A stretch of DNA of 64,000 nt from Litoditis marina. Lineage: Eukaryota > Nematoda > Chromadorea > Rhabditida > Rhabditidae. This document shows positions 11,220 to 22,859 of this stretch, one piece after another; position 1 is the first letter of the stretch, and each line of letters starts with the position of its first letter. The stretch covers positions 6,281,060 through 6,345,059 of the forward strand of contig OZ038434.1 in the NCBI GenBank assembly GCA_964036275.1. Reading direction: 5' to 3'. Under the pieces are notes generated by a model. It saw nothing but the letters and a program-made list of their open reading frames with translations. It was not told the DNA's origin and did not search any database. The position numbers and the translations under genes are program-made.

Positions 11220-14200
11220 ATGCAGAACTTCTTCTCCTCGAAATCTGCGGCGGCTGTTTCTTCAAAAAGTGCTACCAAAGTAGCAGTGGATCACGTACCC
11301 TGGGTTGAGAAATAGTACGTTTTCCATTGGTTTGCAAATCAGAGTAAAGCTTGACAATTGGCGAGATTTTCTGACCAAGACGAACCAACATTTGCGGAAC
11401 CTAAAAATAGGTGTTGAAATTTTTTTACAAACTCCGCCTTATCGTGTTACAGACACCCTGCTGTAAATTGGTTCCGTCAAACCGATTTAAATTTCTAAAC
11501 GCCTAGCGAAATATGTTTCATGAGACAGCAAGCGAGTAGTTGTTAATGCGTTTGTAGCAGCTGTCAATTACAGGATCCTTTCTAACTTCAACTTAATACA
11601 TAGTTTATACTATATATGTGTTGTTATTATTGATTCTAGTCGCCCAAAGAAGGTGGACGACCTGGTGTTTCAAACCGAAGTGGTCGCAGTGCTGAAGAAG
11701 GTTCTAGATGGAGCAGATGTAGGTTCAAGTTTCTACTGTTTTCGAACTTTTTTCACTTCGCGAAAAGTGGTATAGAAGCGGTTTTTGTTAGCAGTGCGTA
11801 GATTGGGTAGGATATTGTATAGAGAAATTTATAAAAATTGCAATTTTCATCTTCTTAATTAAAGAAGGACGATTATGTGGACCAATCCCGTTACTTCGGT
11901 CCTTTAAACTGCAATTGAAAAATATATTGCGGTTTAAAGGACTGAAGCGTTGCGATTGGACCACATAATCGTCCTTCTTTAAGAACCTAAGAAGTACCTA
12001 TGTTTCCGTAGCGAACAACCACGCTTATTCAGTGAGTTTATCACGTCGATGCTCTTCTTAGATCATCTGAGTTCTGAGTGAAATAAATTGAGTAATAAGG
12101 TCTGCGACTGTTTTTCTCACATTCACTTGACGGAAATTGTGTAATAGATTGATCTGCGAAATTAAAATTCAATGAATGTATATTTCATCAAGTTTCTCTA
12201 TCACCTTCAGCTCCCAAATCTGCTGTTCTATGGACCTCCCGGTACTGGTAAAACCTCCGCAGCAGTAGCGTTATGTCGACAGATGTTCAAGACGCATGAT
12301 ACTTTCAAGGATAGGTAGGTTTTCTTTAGATCAAAAGTTCAATAACTCACAATACAGAGAAGATAGCTTGATACCTTCCGCTCGAACAATGAAAATATCT
12401 TTCAAGATGAGAATTGTATTTGAAGCAATTCGGATATGTAAGTTGTATTGATTTGTTCTCACATTCAGAGTTCTGGAGATGAATGCATCCGATGAGCGTG
12501 GTATTCAGATTGTTCGCACCAAGGTTAGTTTATTCAGTTATTAATCTATAGTTGGATGTAGTATTGTAGTTTATGTCAAAGTAGGACGATTATGTGGACC
12601 AATCCCGTGTCAACGGTCCTTCAAACGGCAATTGAAAAATGTATTGCAGTTTAAAGGACTGAAGCATTCGGATTGGACCACATAATCGTCCTTCTTTAAC
12701 ACCTCATTCATTATCTTTGAACTGTATTCCTTTCAGCAGTAGGGCATATATTCGTGGTCCCTAGTTTGCTTGTTCGTACCTTAGTTGTATCATGGTTTTT
12801 CTCCACAGTGTTGTTTAATCGTTATATAACTTATCATTTATTTTAGATCAAAGAGTTTGCTCAGCGTGCTGTGGCGCCCACCTCCATGAACGGACCTTGT
12901 GCTGCGCTCAAGGTGGGTCGGAAACCTTGACTGAATAGCCATAAAAAATGCAATTAAACGCTCCTATTTGGGTGAAGTTAAAAAGTGAGTATGTATAACT
13001 AAAAATGCGACGACGTATTTTTGTGACGGCTTATGATTTCTCAAAAATAGGTGGCTCCAAAAGAGATCATGTGTCGAATCTGGCAAAAGTGAGCAGAGAA
13101 GTAAAATACTCCCAATTCTGATACTGGTGAGTATCAGAATTGGGAGTATTTTACTTCTGTTTCCAGGTGGTTATCCTTGATGAGGCCGATGCCATGACCC
13201 ATGCTGCCCAGGCAGCCATGCGTCGAACCATGGAGAAGTACAGTAAGACCACGAGGTAATCAATCTTTCTTGACTCTAATCCCAGCTATATGGGACCATC
13301 TCTAAGTGCGAATTCCTACCAAAACGCGGGATGATCAGACCACAATTACAAACGCATTAGATGTATGCCGTTTCAGAATGTTATTTCCTGAATTAAGTTT
13401 ATACTTAGACATAGTTTTTTTAAATGTAAATCGGAGTACTGAGTAACATGACGAATTAAGGATCGATGTCACGCATTCTCATGCTCAAGCGTATTGTCAT
13501 TTTGTTCTATCCATTTCAGATTCTTCCTCATTTGTAACTATATCTCCCGCATTATCGATCCCCTGACTTCTCGTTGTGCCAAGTTCCGTTTCAAGCCGCT
13601 ACCAACTGACAGTCAGCTGGAAAGGTATATCAAAGATCTTTCATGACATTTATCTCAGTTAAATCACATATTTTCTCTATGTTTTTTTTTAAAATTTGAT
13701 ATCCTTGATATCAGTAGAAGTAGGAGGTTAGTATAACAAAAAAATCATAGCTGGAAAATTAGAAAATTCTTGACCACCGCAGATATTTTCAGAACATACG
13801 TGAGGGGGACTTTGTTGTCCACAACATTTGATTGAAAATCAGGTGTTTGTGTTTTTCTGGGTAACCTCACTAGAACATTGGGTGGAAGGTCAGATTCTCA
13901 CCAGTTAAAGGTAACTAAGATTGAAGTTAGGGTGGTTTACATTCTGGATTGTAAGAAAAACGGGTGATTCAGTAGAGAATCCAACAAAGTCGCCCTACGT
14001 TTGTTTCAGAATGAAGTTTATCTGTGGCGGGGAGAATGTGGATTTGGATGATTCGGCTCTGCTCACTCTGATTGATGTGTGCGAGGGAGATCTTCGAAAA
14101 TCGATCACCTATCTACAGTCACTGGCTTCCGGAAAGCAGGTTATCGACGGGGATTTCATTCGACAAATGACCGGAAGAATCGATGATGACGAGGTATATT

Positions 14201-16479
14201 TTTCGTTCCACCCACTTACAACCCTCTACAGTAATACGCTCAAACTAATAATACTCTTCCACTTCATAATAATACTCTTCGATAAAAAAGTAATACTCTT
14301 CCAGGTCAAGTTTTGCTGTTGGCGTTTTTTTTTGGATTTTCTCTAAATTTCGGTAGTGTCTTCTAGACCTTAACTGCTACAAACTTTGAAAGTTTGAAAC
14401 TAACATAATTAATCTTCCTGTAGAAGGATTGCGATTGGTGAATAACTGTCTGTGATATTCTTCGATTTAGTGGTTAAGTGATATAAACTTCTTTGGTTGT
14501 AAAAACTAGTTCGATATTTGGTTCTGTGTTGATATAATTGTCTCTAAATGGGAACATTGACTTTTCACACCCCCCCCCCCACCTTTCTGAAATTGTATTG
14601 CGTTTGGGGAATTGTAGTTTGACCACCGCCCCCCCCCCCCCCCCCAACGGGGGGTCATAATTCAATTTATCATTTACATTTCCGGTATTGAAGTTCAGCC
14701 CCCCACACGTTGAAGTTTGACCCCCCACCATTGAAGTTATACCCCCGCCGACCCAGGTGGGGGGTAAATAGTAAATGTCGAAGTTGATTTTTGACCCCCC
14801 CCCCCTCTCCTAGATTGTCAGGTTTTAGCTTGGGTGGGCGGTTGAAGTGCTACGGGGGGGGACTCAACTAAAGTGGGGGGCGATACTTCAATTTTCCTCT
14901 AAATGGTTTTCTGGTAGAGTTTTGATTTGTTTACTTATCTTATTGTTGTCTATTTGCCGTGCGCCGCCTGTCAATTTGGCGCCGCGGACTCTAGCGGCTG
15001 TCAATAATACGCGACAGGGGGACTGTATTCTCAGGAGTTGTTGGACTTGTAGATTGTCAGGAGGAAATCATAATTATAAGCTGTGACGTAACTGTATCAA
15101 TAGTTATGATTTCAGACAAAGTAGCAAAAAAAATTTAAATGTTTTTCTCAAAAGTTCCGGCTAACATTCAAGTCACTTTGTTTTAGAGAATGCACTCTAC
15201 TCAAAAAAATGATCGGCTAACCCCCATACTGACAGCCTTGGATGCAAAATTGATTCAGTGTCCAGATAGGCTTATATGGGCTGACGGGAAAGTTGGCTTA
15301 GTTGTTAGTTGTTCTGAGTTCTGAGTAGGGTAGTTATGGTCGAACTCGGAAAACATTATTTAGCACTCGAGAACTCGATTGATTTCATCCAAAATCGAAA
15401 ATTTAAAATATAGAACTCGATCAACAATCTAGCTAGTTCTCACGGCGTTCAGAATTCTTCTATTATTCAGGTAAAAAATGTGCTGACGGTCTTGAAGGCT
15501 CTGACGAGAGATGGCTTACTAGACTGTGTGCACGATCTACGTAAACAGGTACAGTTGCGAACATCGATAAATGAATACCCAAAACCTAAAACTGCACTCT
15601 CCTTCTGAATACGGTTTGTTCTAAACGTGTGTTCCCAGTCAAGGTGTCCATAGAGAGTATAGTTGAAATATCCCCTTCTTGCTAACCTCATGTTTGACCG
15701 CTTTCTCGAAAACCCGTTTCTTTTCATACCAACAACTGTTTAAAATATAAAAGTTTTTGTTTCAAAAGTTCTGGCCATAAGCCACTTTGTTTTAGAGGAA
15801 TGCATCTACTTCATATATAACTCATATGAGAGTAACGGTGTTTTGGGGAAGACCAGAATTGTAGTTCGTAGTATGAGCTCAGCTCGCGTCTCTTTTTCAT
15901 TAGATTCGTTGAAATTTTCGCCCATATTAGAACAATTGAAGGGTCATGGAGCTCGTCAACTGATCAACCAACTCAGCGACCTTGTCATTGCCGATGATGA
16001 TTTCGACGATTTCCGCAAAGCTATTATGCTGGAGAAAATGGCGGTTAGATTTTTAATACGGAATGTTCTTTGGAATTTCGGTAAAAGATAACCATAGAAA
16101 TGTTATTATAAGGATGTCTGTCAGCCATCTGGAGCAAATATTGTTTCACTTGGTCGATTCTCGATTTTGAAAGGATTCCGTATCAGTTCAGTACAACAGT
16201 TGTATGTTCAAGAGACGTATTCATGAAACTTGAAAAACTTTCCCTGGTGTTCACACCGCGAAAGTGGGAGATTACTGTGTAACCAGATTAAGTTTAGGAA
16301 TCTGTGACAATGTTGAATTCAGTCATAATTTTTTCTAGAATGTTCGCTAGTGTATGTTTCGGTGCAATTAGTCCAAGTTACAGATCTGCGAGGCGCGTCT
16401 TCTGGATGGAGCTGATGAATTCCTCCAACTAATGGATCTGTTCTTCTGTATTCGAATGGGGTGTGGCTCCCCTAATTAA
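11220..16479 (+). CDS. RFC4: Replication factor C subunit 4 (clamp-loader small subunit)
   Basis: Eleven exons join in phase: 11220-11314, 11640-11718, 12211-12314, 12469-12523, 12847-12912, 13167-13255, 13520-13624, 14010-14193, 15471-15548, 15942-16043, 16384-16479, giving 350 residues (human RFC4 363). RFC4 is an AAA+ ATPase of the RFC clamp loader that opens PCNA and places it on primer-template DNA in the nucleus. Visible: VPWVEKYRP (RFC box II), Walker [17 protein letters not shown] (box IV), Walker [11 protein letters not shown], sensor-1 region NYISRIIDP, the SRC arginine-finger motif, SEGDLRK-like [14 protein letters not shown] (sensor 2), then the C-terminal collar helices. The exon starting at 15942 uses an unusual acceptor (TTGAAG); it was chosen because [11 protein letters not shown] then aligns with the RFC4 collar. 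Introns contain two TTAA-flanked MITEs, a perfect hairpin and a homopolymer-C region. Confidence 0.94.
11859..11982. repeat. TTAA-flanked palindromic MITE, copy 1
   Basis: The element starts AGAAGGACGATTATGTGGAC and is a near-perfect inverted repeat over its whole ~116 bp, with TTAA on both sides (11859-11862, 11979-11982). TTAA duplication points to a piggyBac-type transposase acting in trans. It lies in RFC4 intron 2. Confidence 0.8.
12576..12699. repeat. TTAA-type palindromic MITE, copy 2
   Basis: It has the same terminal arms as the copy at 11859 (GTAGGACGATTATGTGGACC on the left). TTAA is kept on the right and mutated to TCAA on the left. It lies in RFC4 intron 4, so two related hairpins sit 600 bp apart in one pre-mRNA. 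Confidence 0.75.
13097..13158. repeat. Perfect 29-bp inverted repeat abutting a 3' splice site
   Basis: Arms 13097-13125 and 13130-13158 are exact reverse complements separated by GGTG. The right arm ends eight bases before RFC4 exon 6 (13167), leaving only GTTTCCAG as acceptor. Confidence 0.9.
14570..14885. repeat. Interspersed homopolymer C/G-run region in an RFC4 intron
   Basis: Runs of 6 to about 19 C or G are interleaved with TTGAAGTT-like words and partly arranged as inverted repeats (for example GACCCCCCACC against GGTGGGGGGTAAA). A region of the same style lies in an SXP intron at 34480-34732. The runs could form G-quadruplex or triplex structures. Confidence 0.7.
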
Positions 16480-17051
16480 TTCGTGTTTTTTGTATGCTTG
16501 TAACATGCACATTTATTGTTGCGGTTATTTTATCCTTGTCTACCGGTTCAGTTATAACAGTTTGTTCATTGTCACCTCAATCGTACGTTATCACTTTTAA
16601 TGGATCTCGGTTATTTGCTACTTTGCCTCATACTGTATCTCTTTTATAAACTTTGATCATATATCCTGTTAAGCTTATGTTGTTGATCAACGTTACAGCG
16701 AAATCAAATCAAGTTAGGGGTGTATGTCAGTGTTTAATTTTGTAGGGTCGAAACGTCACAATAACAGCATCAATTTTCAAAGAGAAGGCTTATTGGAACC
16801 CTAGCACAGAAAATGTCACGAGAGGGACTTGATTAATAGTTTTTATAGTCGTCATCATTTCTTTGCCTACTCATACCGTATATCGGTGAACTTTCCAATC
16901 AAAGTTCCTCTGAAGAACATAGGTGCTCAAGTCTTGTTCATACTTGAGTGTTGTATACTAGAAAACACTTCCACAAACATTTTTCAGAATCTAGAGATTT
17001 ATTTTGTAGAAGTTAAGTTTTAGTTTATTACGAGAAAACAAGGATATCTAT
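16480..17051. other. Convergent 3' region, no gene seen
   Basis: This lies between the RFC4 stop codon and the stop codon of the minus-strand gene at 17052. It is AT-rich, with no conserved ORF or clear RNA gene. Confidence 0.5.
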
Positions 17052-19425
17052 TCATAGAATAGTGTTCTTGTGCCTTTTCTCAATTTCCTTCTGTCGTTCC
17101 TCCTCTAGGGCCTGTTGGTCGAATGGCATTGGGCCTAGGTCCATCAGTTTGAATTCGTGCAAGCAGCAGTCGGATAGGGGACGGGGGGTTTGTCCCGGCA
17201 CAGTTTCCTCCTGGGTCGAACTGCCGGAGGGCAGGGAGGCTGGAAAGAGTTGGTTACCCTAATTCGATTGTAGTTTGATCGGCCAAAACAGCAGTGAGAT
17301 CAAACTACACAGTTTTATGTTGATATCACTCCGAGCGACACCGTTTACTTTTAGAATATGTTTTCAATTGTTCTCTCAGTGAAAAAAAACACCATTTGAC
17401 TTGTTCTATCTTGCATATTAATCGGCTTTTTCGAATTCTCGGACTCTGAGATTTCGGTTGACGATCGTCGCTCATTAGAACTATTCGAGCGCTGTTTGGT
17501 GTTCGTTGTATGTACCCTGTTGCGTTTCAGGAAAAAAATTATAGTTGATGCTGTGTTCGTGCATCAAACTACACGTGTGTTGTTCACGCTCATTGGTTGA
17601 CTTTATGGCGTTCAATAGTTCGAATGTTTTGAAGTGATTGTTTTTTAGATGAACCAAGTGAGCACGGAGCTGCCCAGCATGTGGTATTAAACTAACGTTT
17701 GGGAATGGTCTCCATGAGAAACGATTCACTCAGATGTTTCGGCATGATGATGGTTGGGCGGCCATTGTGAATACCTGTTATGAACATTAACTTTATAGAA
17801 GTAGAGCATGCAAAATACAATTGTTCAGTTTTGAAGTTAATTTGTAGCACTACATCAAGAACAATGATCTTAAAGAAACCGTTTCGCTATAATTTGAGTT
17901 TCACGAAAAGTTCAAACAACTCAAAAACGTTTCGCAGTGGCTTCGCATAGACCATGCAAAAACCTCCATATTGAAGATTTGTAAAATTTGCATAGCATCA
18001 AGCATTAAAAAAGAGGACATGAACATTTTCACTGTGACGCAACTTGACTTGGTTCCTTTACGTCCAGATTTATTTTCATTTTGTAGTCTCTAATTGTGTT
18101 TTCGTATATGCAAGAAAGTTTTAAAACTTTTTTTGTACTTCTATAGGCTATTTGGAGCATACCCCGTACGCAACTCCCCCATCGGTGTCATTACGTAAGC
18201 CGCTTTACTGAGCAAACGAAGCAAGATAGAGATGTAAAAGTATATATTTTTGATAATGGTTTTTCATTTGCCAAAGGGTCAGATTGTTAACTCATGAGTC
18301 AAAATTAGAGCGGGACGGATTCTTTAAAGCAGAAAGATTGTTGTACCTCTTCTCTTCTTCCCACTACCGCTAACGTTTCTTTTCTATGCATTGTGCCTAC
18401 TTTCCTATTCAATTGCAAACATGTTGATTGTGATCCAAAAAGAGAAAATCACAAACTGCTCACAGGTATGAAAAGTGTAATATAAATGATGGAAAAAACA
18501 GGGTTCTTAAGATTCTAGATTTTTTCAAACACACCAATATCGACGAATCCGTGGGTTGCAGCTATTTTGCCACCAGTGCTGGCTGAGCTGCCCATCTCAA
18601 TAGAAGAAACAGCTGATTTCGACTTTCTGAATATAGGAGATGAGCGCAGTTGTAGTTTGATTGATGAAAGACAGCACCTTTTTGAATCACCCATCAGATA
18701 TGCCACAGCAGATCGGAATGGAACAAATGTTTATTCCATTTTTTTCTTAGACACATATTCACGAGAAGAGAGCTGTGGAAGGTGGTAAACTACGTTGTAT
18801 AGTTAGTTTCTGTATAGAGTTTCAATCCGACACGTACTATACTGTTAGTCAATTGCACAGTCACGTGAAACATGTTGAACACAGCAGAACTATGAAACGT
18901 GCAACGACAAAGTGCACGATTTCTAATTAGAATGCTAACTTTACGTAACTATTCAATTTACTTCTAGTCTACTTCATTGAGCAGTTCAATCCGAAACTTT
19001 TCCGTAACTTCCAGCCTGAAGGAAGCCTGAACTGAAATAACGGATTCATACAGTATGACTCTACGTTGACATGACGGGAACTATATTCTTACTTGAATAA
19101 CCTTTCTAGTATTTTGGTGTACACTTTGTAGGCGATGAATATACTAGAAGGAAGTAGGAGGACAGTCAGAATAATAACAATGAGAAGTAACGGATCCAGT
19201 GCTGAGGGCGTTCAACGAAAAATCTGCAAACAATTTAACTTTTCGAGTGAAAAACTTTAATTTACGAAAAAAGAGCTGGAAGGCAGGATCGATTTTTAAA
19301 CTGTGGTATTAACCTGCCTGATAGCATGAGAAATGAACCAATCATTGTTTTCACAAAACACAGCTGTGTTAATCAGTGCAGAATGAATCTCAGCGTCTCG
19401 AGTTATACGGGCTCGATTTTCCCGA
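17052..19425 (-). CDS. Unrecognised single-pass membrane protein, 3' exons only; in-frame TGA
   Basis: I do not recognise the family. Four exons chain in phase with good splice sites: 19314-19425, 19093-19223, 18535-18626, 17052-17239. In order they encode a soluble segment containing ITRDAEIHSALINTAVFCEN, a hydrophobic helix (LLLIVIILTVLLLPSSIFIA), a basic stop-transfer YKVYTKILERLFK, a Ser/Gly-rich segment, and a C-terminal tail with SDCCLHEFKLMDLGPM and a charged helix ending KRHKNTIL. The oddity is a TGA codon (19212-19214) four codons into the membrane exon. It would have to be read through, avoided by another splice, or mean the gene is broken. The 5' exons were not found between 19426 and the SXP gene at 20785; a short CBS-like stretch (NFFPVIDAESHIVEL, ~19985) is not joined here. 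Composition of the exons supports real or recently real coding sequence. Confidence 0.45.
17266..17310. repeat. GTAGTTTGATC hairpin
   Basis: Arms TTGTAGTTTGATC (17268-17280) and GATCAAACTACA (17298-17309) face each other across a ~15-base loop. A degenerate relative follows at about 17540-17573. This is one of a dispersed set also found at about 30594, 30811, 61643, 61839 and 62800. Confidence 0.75.
18835..18968. repeat. MITE family TACTATACTGTTAGTCA, copy 1
   Basis: Starts TACTATACTGTTAGTCAATT and contains GCACAGTCACGTGAAAC; its right arm is the inverted AGTCACGTGA-type sequence. Other copies are at 24694-24818 (opposite orientation) and 57856-57981. Confidence 0.65.
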
Positions 19426-20784
19426 CTATAATTTTTATAGAAATCTGATACATGTCAGAACAACTATATTTCTCATGCTTTCTCAAAGTGGCCCCTTGTA
19501 GTTTATTGTGAACAAGATATGACCTAAAAATATATGTGTGCGTTCTGCGAGTTGCACCAATGGCAGAAATTCTATATCTCAGACTCAAAATTGATATAAT
19601 TGAAACAAAAATATTTGTTGTCATAAAGACTTTTGAATGGTATCAAAATGGATAGTTTAATCGATTTACGATACCGTAATGAAAATGGTATTGTACCTCT
19701 AAAAGAAGAAGATCAGTTCAGTCAAAATAACTTTGAATTGTTGGGATAACTAGGGTATTTGGTTGAATTTGCCGTTTGGGGAAAATGGGCCGTTGGTGGT
19801 CCTTAATAGTATCTTAGACATAAGTGGCCTCTAATAGATTGCAACTGACGTGATGTACATCAATCAAACCCATATTGCGGGTTTCCACTCTCATTTTCTC
19901 GTCTACTCCTGACAGATCATGGAAGGGAGAAAACAAGTCGTGACCTACACTCGATGATCTTTGACTTTCCACTTAATTCAACGATGTGACTCTCAGCATC
20001 AATAACTGGGAAAAAGTTCAAACGTTTTTTGACCAGTACTAGCATCCGGTGCCGGGTCGGTATGATAACCCGAGCTCGTTTCGGCTGTTTCCCGGCCAAT
20101 TCAGGTCGGGATAGCATCCCGACCCGGCTCGGGATGTTTCATGCATACGGCCTCTGATCACAACAAATACGTTGAAACTAGATTAGGCACATAACAGAAA
20201 ACTGACATAACAAAATGATAATTCGAAATTGGTTTTTCAATTCTTCACAATTGCGTAATAATTTTTGCGTAATAGATTCCATAATAATTTCTCTTTGCTG
20301 TGCTCGTTTGACCCCTCATGACGAACTTTTATCCGATCGAATGCTGTTTTTGTTGGGAAAATAAAAGCTCTAACTGATTGAAACTTGTGCGACAAGAGTC
20401 AAATAAATATCATCGTCCTTCGTAAAAATTTCGGGGAAAATATTTTTTGGAGTTTGAACTAACTGTAGAAAGGTCCGGTCCTATATCTACTCGTGCGATG
20501 TCAGGTAGCGTCATGTTTCGATGTATCGTTTTCATAGTAAGATTTTTCCAACGCTCCCCGGATTGCGTCTCAAACCTAGATCCGTTAGGGATCCCTATTT
20601 CTCATAGAGCATTCAAGCATACGTCCATGTTGTCTCTGTTGGTTTCATGGTATAGCTCTGTTCGAACAGACTTTACACAATTATTATTGATGTATTTATA
20701 CAAAACTGATAACACAAAACTCGAGACTTAAACTTGAAAACACATGATGTTCACGTTTATTGCTGCCAAATACAATAATGTATT
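19426..20784. other. Region without a supportable gene
   Basis: It should contain the missing 5' exons of the membrane protein gene. The only protein-like stretch is on the minus strand at about 19940-20035 (KKRLNFFPVIDAESHIVEL), resembling part of a CBS domain; its flanks run into a MITE at 20038. No start codon or full exon chain could be assembled. Confidence 0.4.
20038..20154. repeat. MITE with GAGGCCGTATGCATG termini, copy 1
   Basis: The right end reads CATGCATACGGCCTC, and the interior has inverted GGGTCGGGATGCTATCCCGA-like arms. Better preserved copies lie at 61904-62023 and, with the same termini but another core, 61206-61360. The left end here is worn. Confidence 0.65.
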
Positions 20785-22097
20785 TCACTCAATGTGGTTT
20801 CCAGTATGTCTTCTGGCTCTTGCTATTTCTCCGTTAATCTTTCTTATTGTTCCCTCTGGTATTCTACCAAAGTACACACCGTACAAGTAGTACAGGATAC
20901 TTGTAGCCTGAAAATTCTTCAAAGTACCTCGAATATTAGTCGTGGAAGCTATATGCCATATCAATCGACTACTTCCGTAAGTCAACGTTTTATCTGAGAA
21001 GAGAAGAGTGCAAATCATTTATACTCTCGAGCGATTTATACTAGTTACGTTCGTTTTTCTTCTTAGTATGTGTTTTGTGCAGCATACACGGTACAGGGGA
21101 TTGAAAGCTCACTGTCAGTCCTATTGTTAATTTCGTAGGCTGGTTGCACAGTTATAGTTTGTTTCACCCACTTATACTGTACTGGATTACAGGAGTACTG
21201 GGCTGTACTGGATTGGATTACTGTAGAAGGCCATAACATAGACTGGTGAAACAGAGTATATCCCGTCTTTCCCAATCTGCATCAGGATACAAGTCTCACG
21301 AAATGGTGAGAGACGCAGAATGGGATAAGTGCTGGGATGTTTCAGCAGACGCACTACTATATCTATTACCTCAGTCGATTCGGCTTCGAAGTCTTGCGTA
21401 GCTTTCACCCTCTGCCTCAGCGACGACTTCTCATTCTGGAAGACCCCTACGAATTTCTTGTGCTTCTTCGACATGGACGAGATTACGGCACTGACTTTCT
21501 TCAGTTTTCTCGCGTCCTCTCTCGAATAGGTGAAAGAAGCGATGATTTCATTCATCTGATCCTGTGAAAGTTTGATATGAATGATCATGTAACATTGCAT
21601 CGTGTTTGGTAGTTTCGAGCGGTCGGGATTTGAGCGAACTCAAGTGTTCGAGCAGAATCGGGTTGGTTTCTTCCCGAAAATTTTCGAGTCGCGACATTTC
21701 CATTCCTGTTCAACTATTACACATTTCATAGAATCACTAATTCCATCATAATATCTACAGAAAAAAAATACTCATTTCTGTCTATACAGACAAACCTGAG
21801 AAATCTTATATTAGATCTCGATGGCACTAGTATCTGATAAAATTATTATATAGCAAAAAATTTCGAATTCAACATGGTTAAAATACTCACTTCAATGTTA
21901 TACTTGGCGGCAAACTCTCTCAGCTCATTTTTTATAGCGTTGAAAGGTTTGTCCGTTCTAACGATGTTCCTCAACTCCTGCTGGGCCTCATTAGAAAGAC
22001 TTTTCACGGCATCGTCAAACGAGTCCTTTTCCTTTTTTTGCGGTGCCCCACAGATGACACCAACGAACAGAAACACAATTAGAACGAAGTATTTCAT
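20785..22097 (-). CDS. SXP/RAL-2 family (DUF148) secreted protein A
   Basis: Exons 21891-22097, 21370-21561 and 20785-20907 join in phase 0 to give 173 residues. A signal peptide (MKYFVLIVFLFVGVICGAP) is followed by the helical SXP/RAL-2 domain: LSNEAQQELRNIVRTD, the family's 'AxKYNIxDQ' turn spanning the first splice junction (AAKYNIE/DQMNEI), and helices around SAVISSMSKKHKKFVGVFQN. A short basic C-terminus follows. SXP/RAL-2 proteins are nematode-specific, secreted, often immunogenic in parasites; some bind cations or ligands, but the general function is unknown. A 3' splice site (GTTTAG) lies two bases before ATG. It is closest in exon 1-3 layout to gene B at 24976. Confidence 0.88.
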
Positions 22098-22154
22098 TCC
22101 TAAACACTGGGTACAATTGGGCACTGAAATCGCTTTCGACCCTCGGTTGAGAAC

Positions 22155-22269
22155 CAATCCCAACGCTTCAGTCCACAATACATTTTTCCACAATACTGCA
22201 ATACATTTTTCAAATGCACTTCAAAGGACAGACGTCTCGCGATTGGTTCATATAACCGTCCTACTTTAT
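22155..22269. repeat. Degraded TTAA-type MITE upstream of SXP gene A
   Basis: It is recognisable from CAATACATTTTTCAAATGCA and the right arm GATTGGTTCATATAACCGTC. It occupies the same place relative to gene A as the better preserved copy at 26583 does to gene B, so the insertion predates the duplication of this locus. Confidence 0.6.
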
Positions 22270-22470
22270 GCGAGAATTTGAGGAGCATCAGAGACGCAGG
22301 ATGCATGCAGAACACGCATTCACGCTCTACCACGTGTTCGGGTTTGTTAGGCTCTTGCCGACACATGAAGCTAAGACTTCGACTTCTATGGACACGATGT
22401 CATATGGACACGATGTCAAAGTTGGGAGATTCAGAGGACTACCAAAACAAAACTGAAAAAAATTATAAGG

Positions 22471-22705
22471 GAAAGCATGGTAGTCTAGAGAGAGTGTTAA
22501 CTGTTCAACGAGAATTTGGTAGAATGAGATGGAGCCCTCCCCGCGAGTCTTTTAAATGGCGATTTGCCCGTTCAGAATAACTGATTTGAATTGAAACTGT
22601 CTTTTATCGAAATTGAGAATTCAGTGAGCTCATCGGAATTTGCCTAGCCACTGCAAACAGTTCCACATGGAAGTTTCCCGAATTGAGTGGCTGAGAAGGG
22701 AAGAG
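22471..22705. promoter_or_regulatory. Conserved SXP upstream block (gene A)
   Basis: A block starting near TAGTCTAGAG and containing GTTCAACGAGAATTTGGTAG, CGATTTGCCCGTTCAGAATA and CCACATGGAAGTTTCCCGAA recurs upstream of all four SXP genes (also 26968, 36132, 51155). Its reading frames differ between copies, so it is unlikely to be coding; a promoter or enhancer is inferred. Confidence 0.5.
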
Positions 22706-22859
22706 ACAAAACTTAAATACCATTTCGCAGACCTGTTCATAGAAAAAACAATCAATCTAAGGCAGCACTTTTGGTAGGTCTACACCGATTTCCTATCGTT
22801 GCAAGTATTCATTTCTCTATCTAGAAGGAGTTGTAAAAATTTCACAATAATATAAATAT

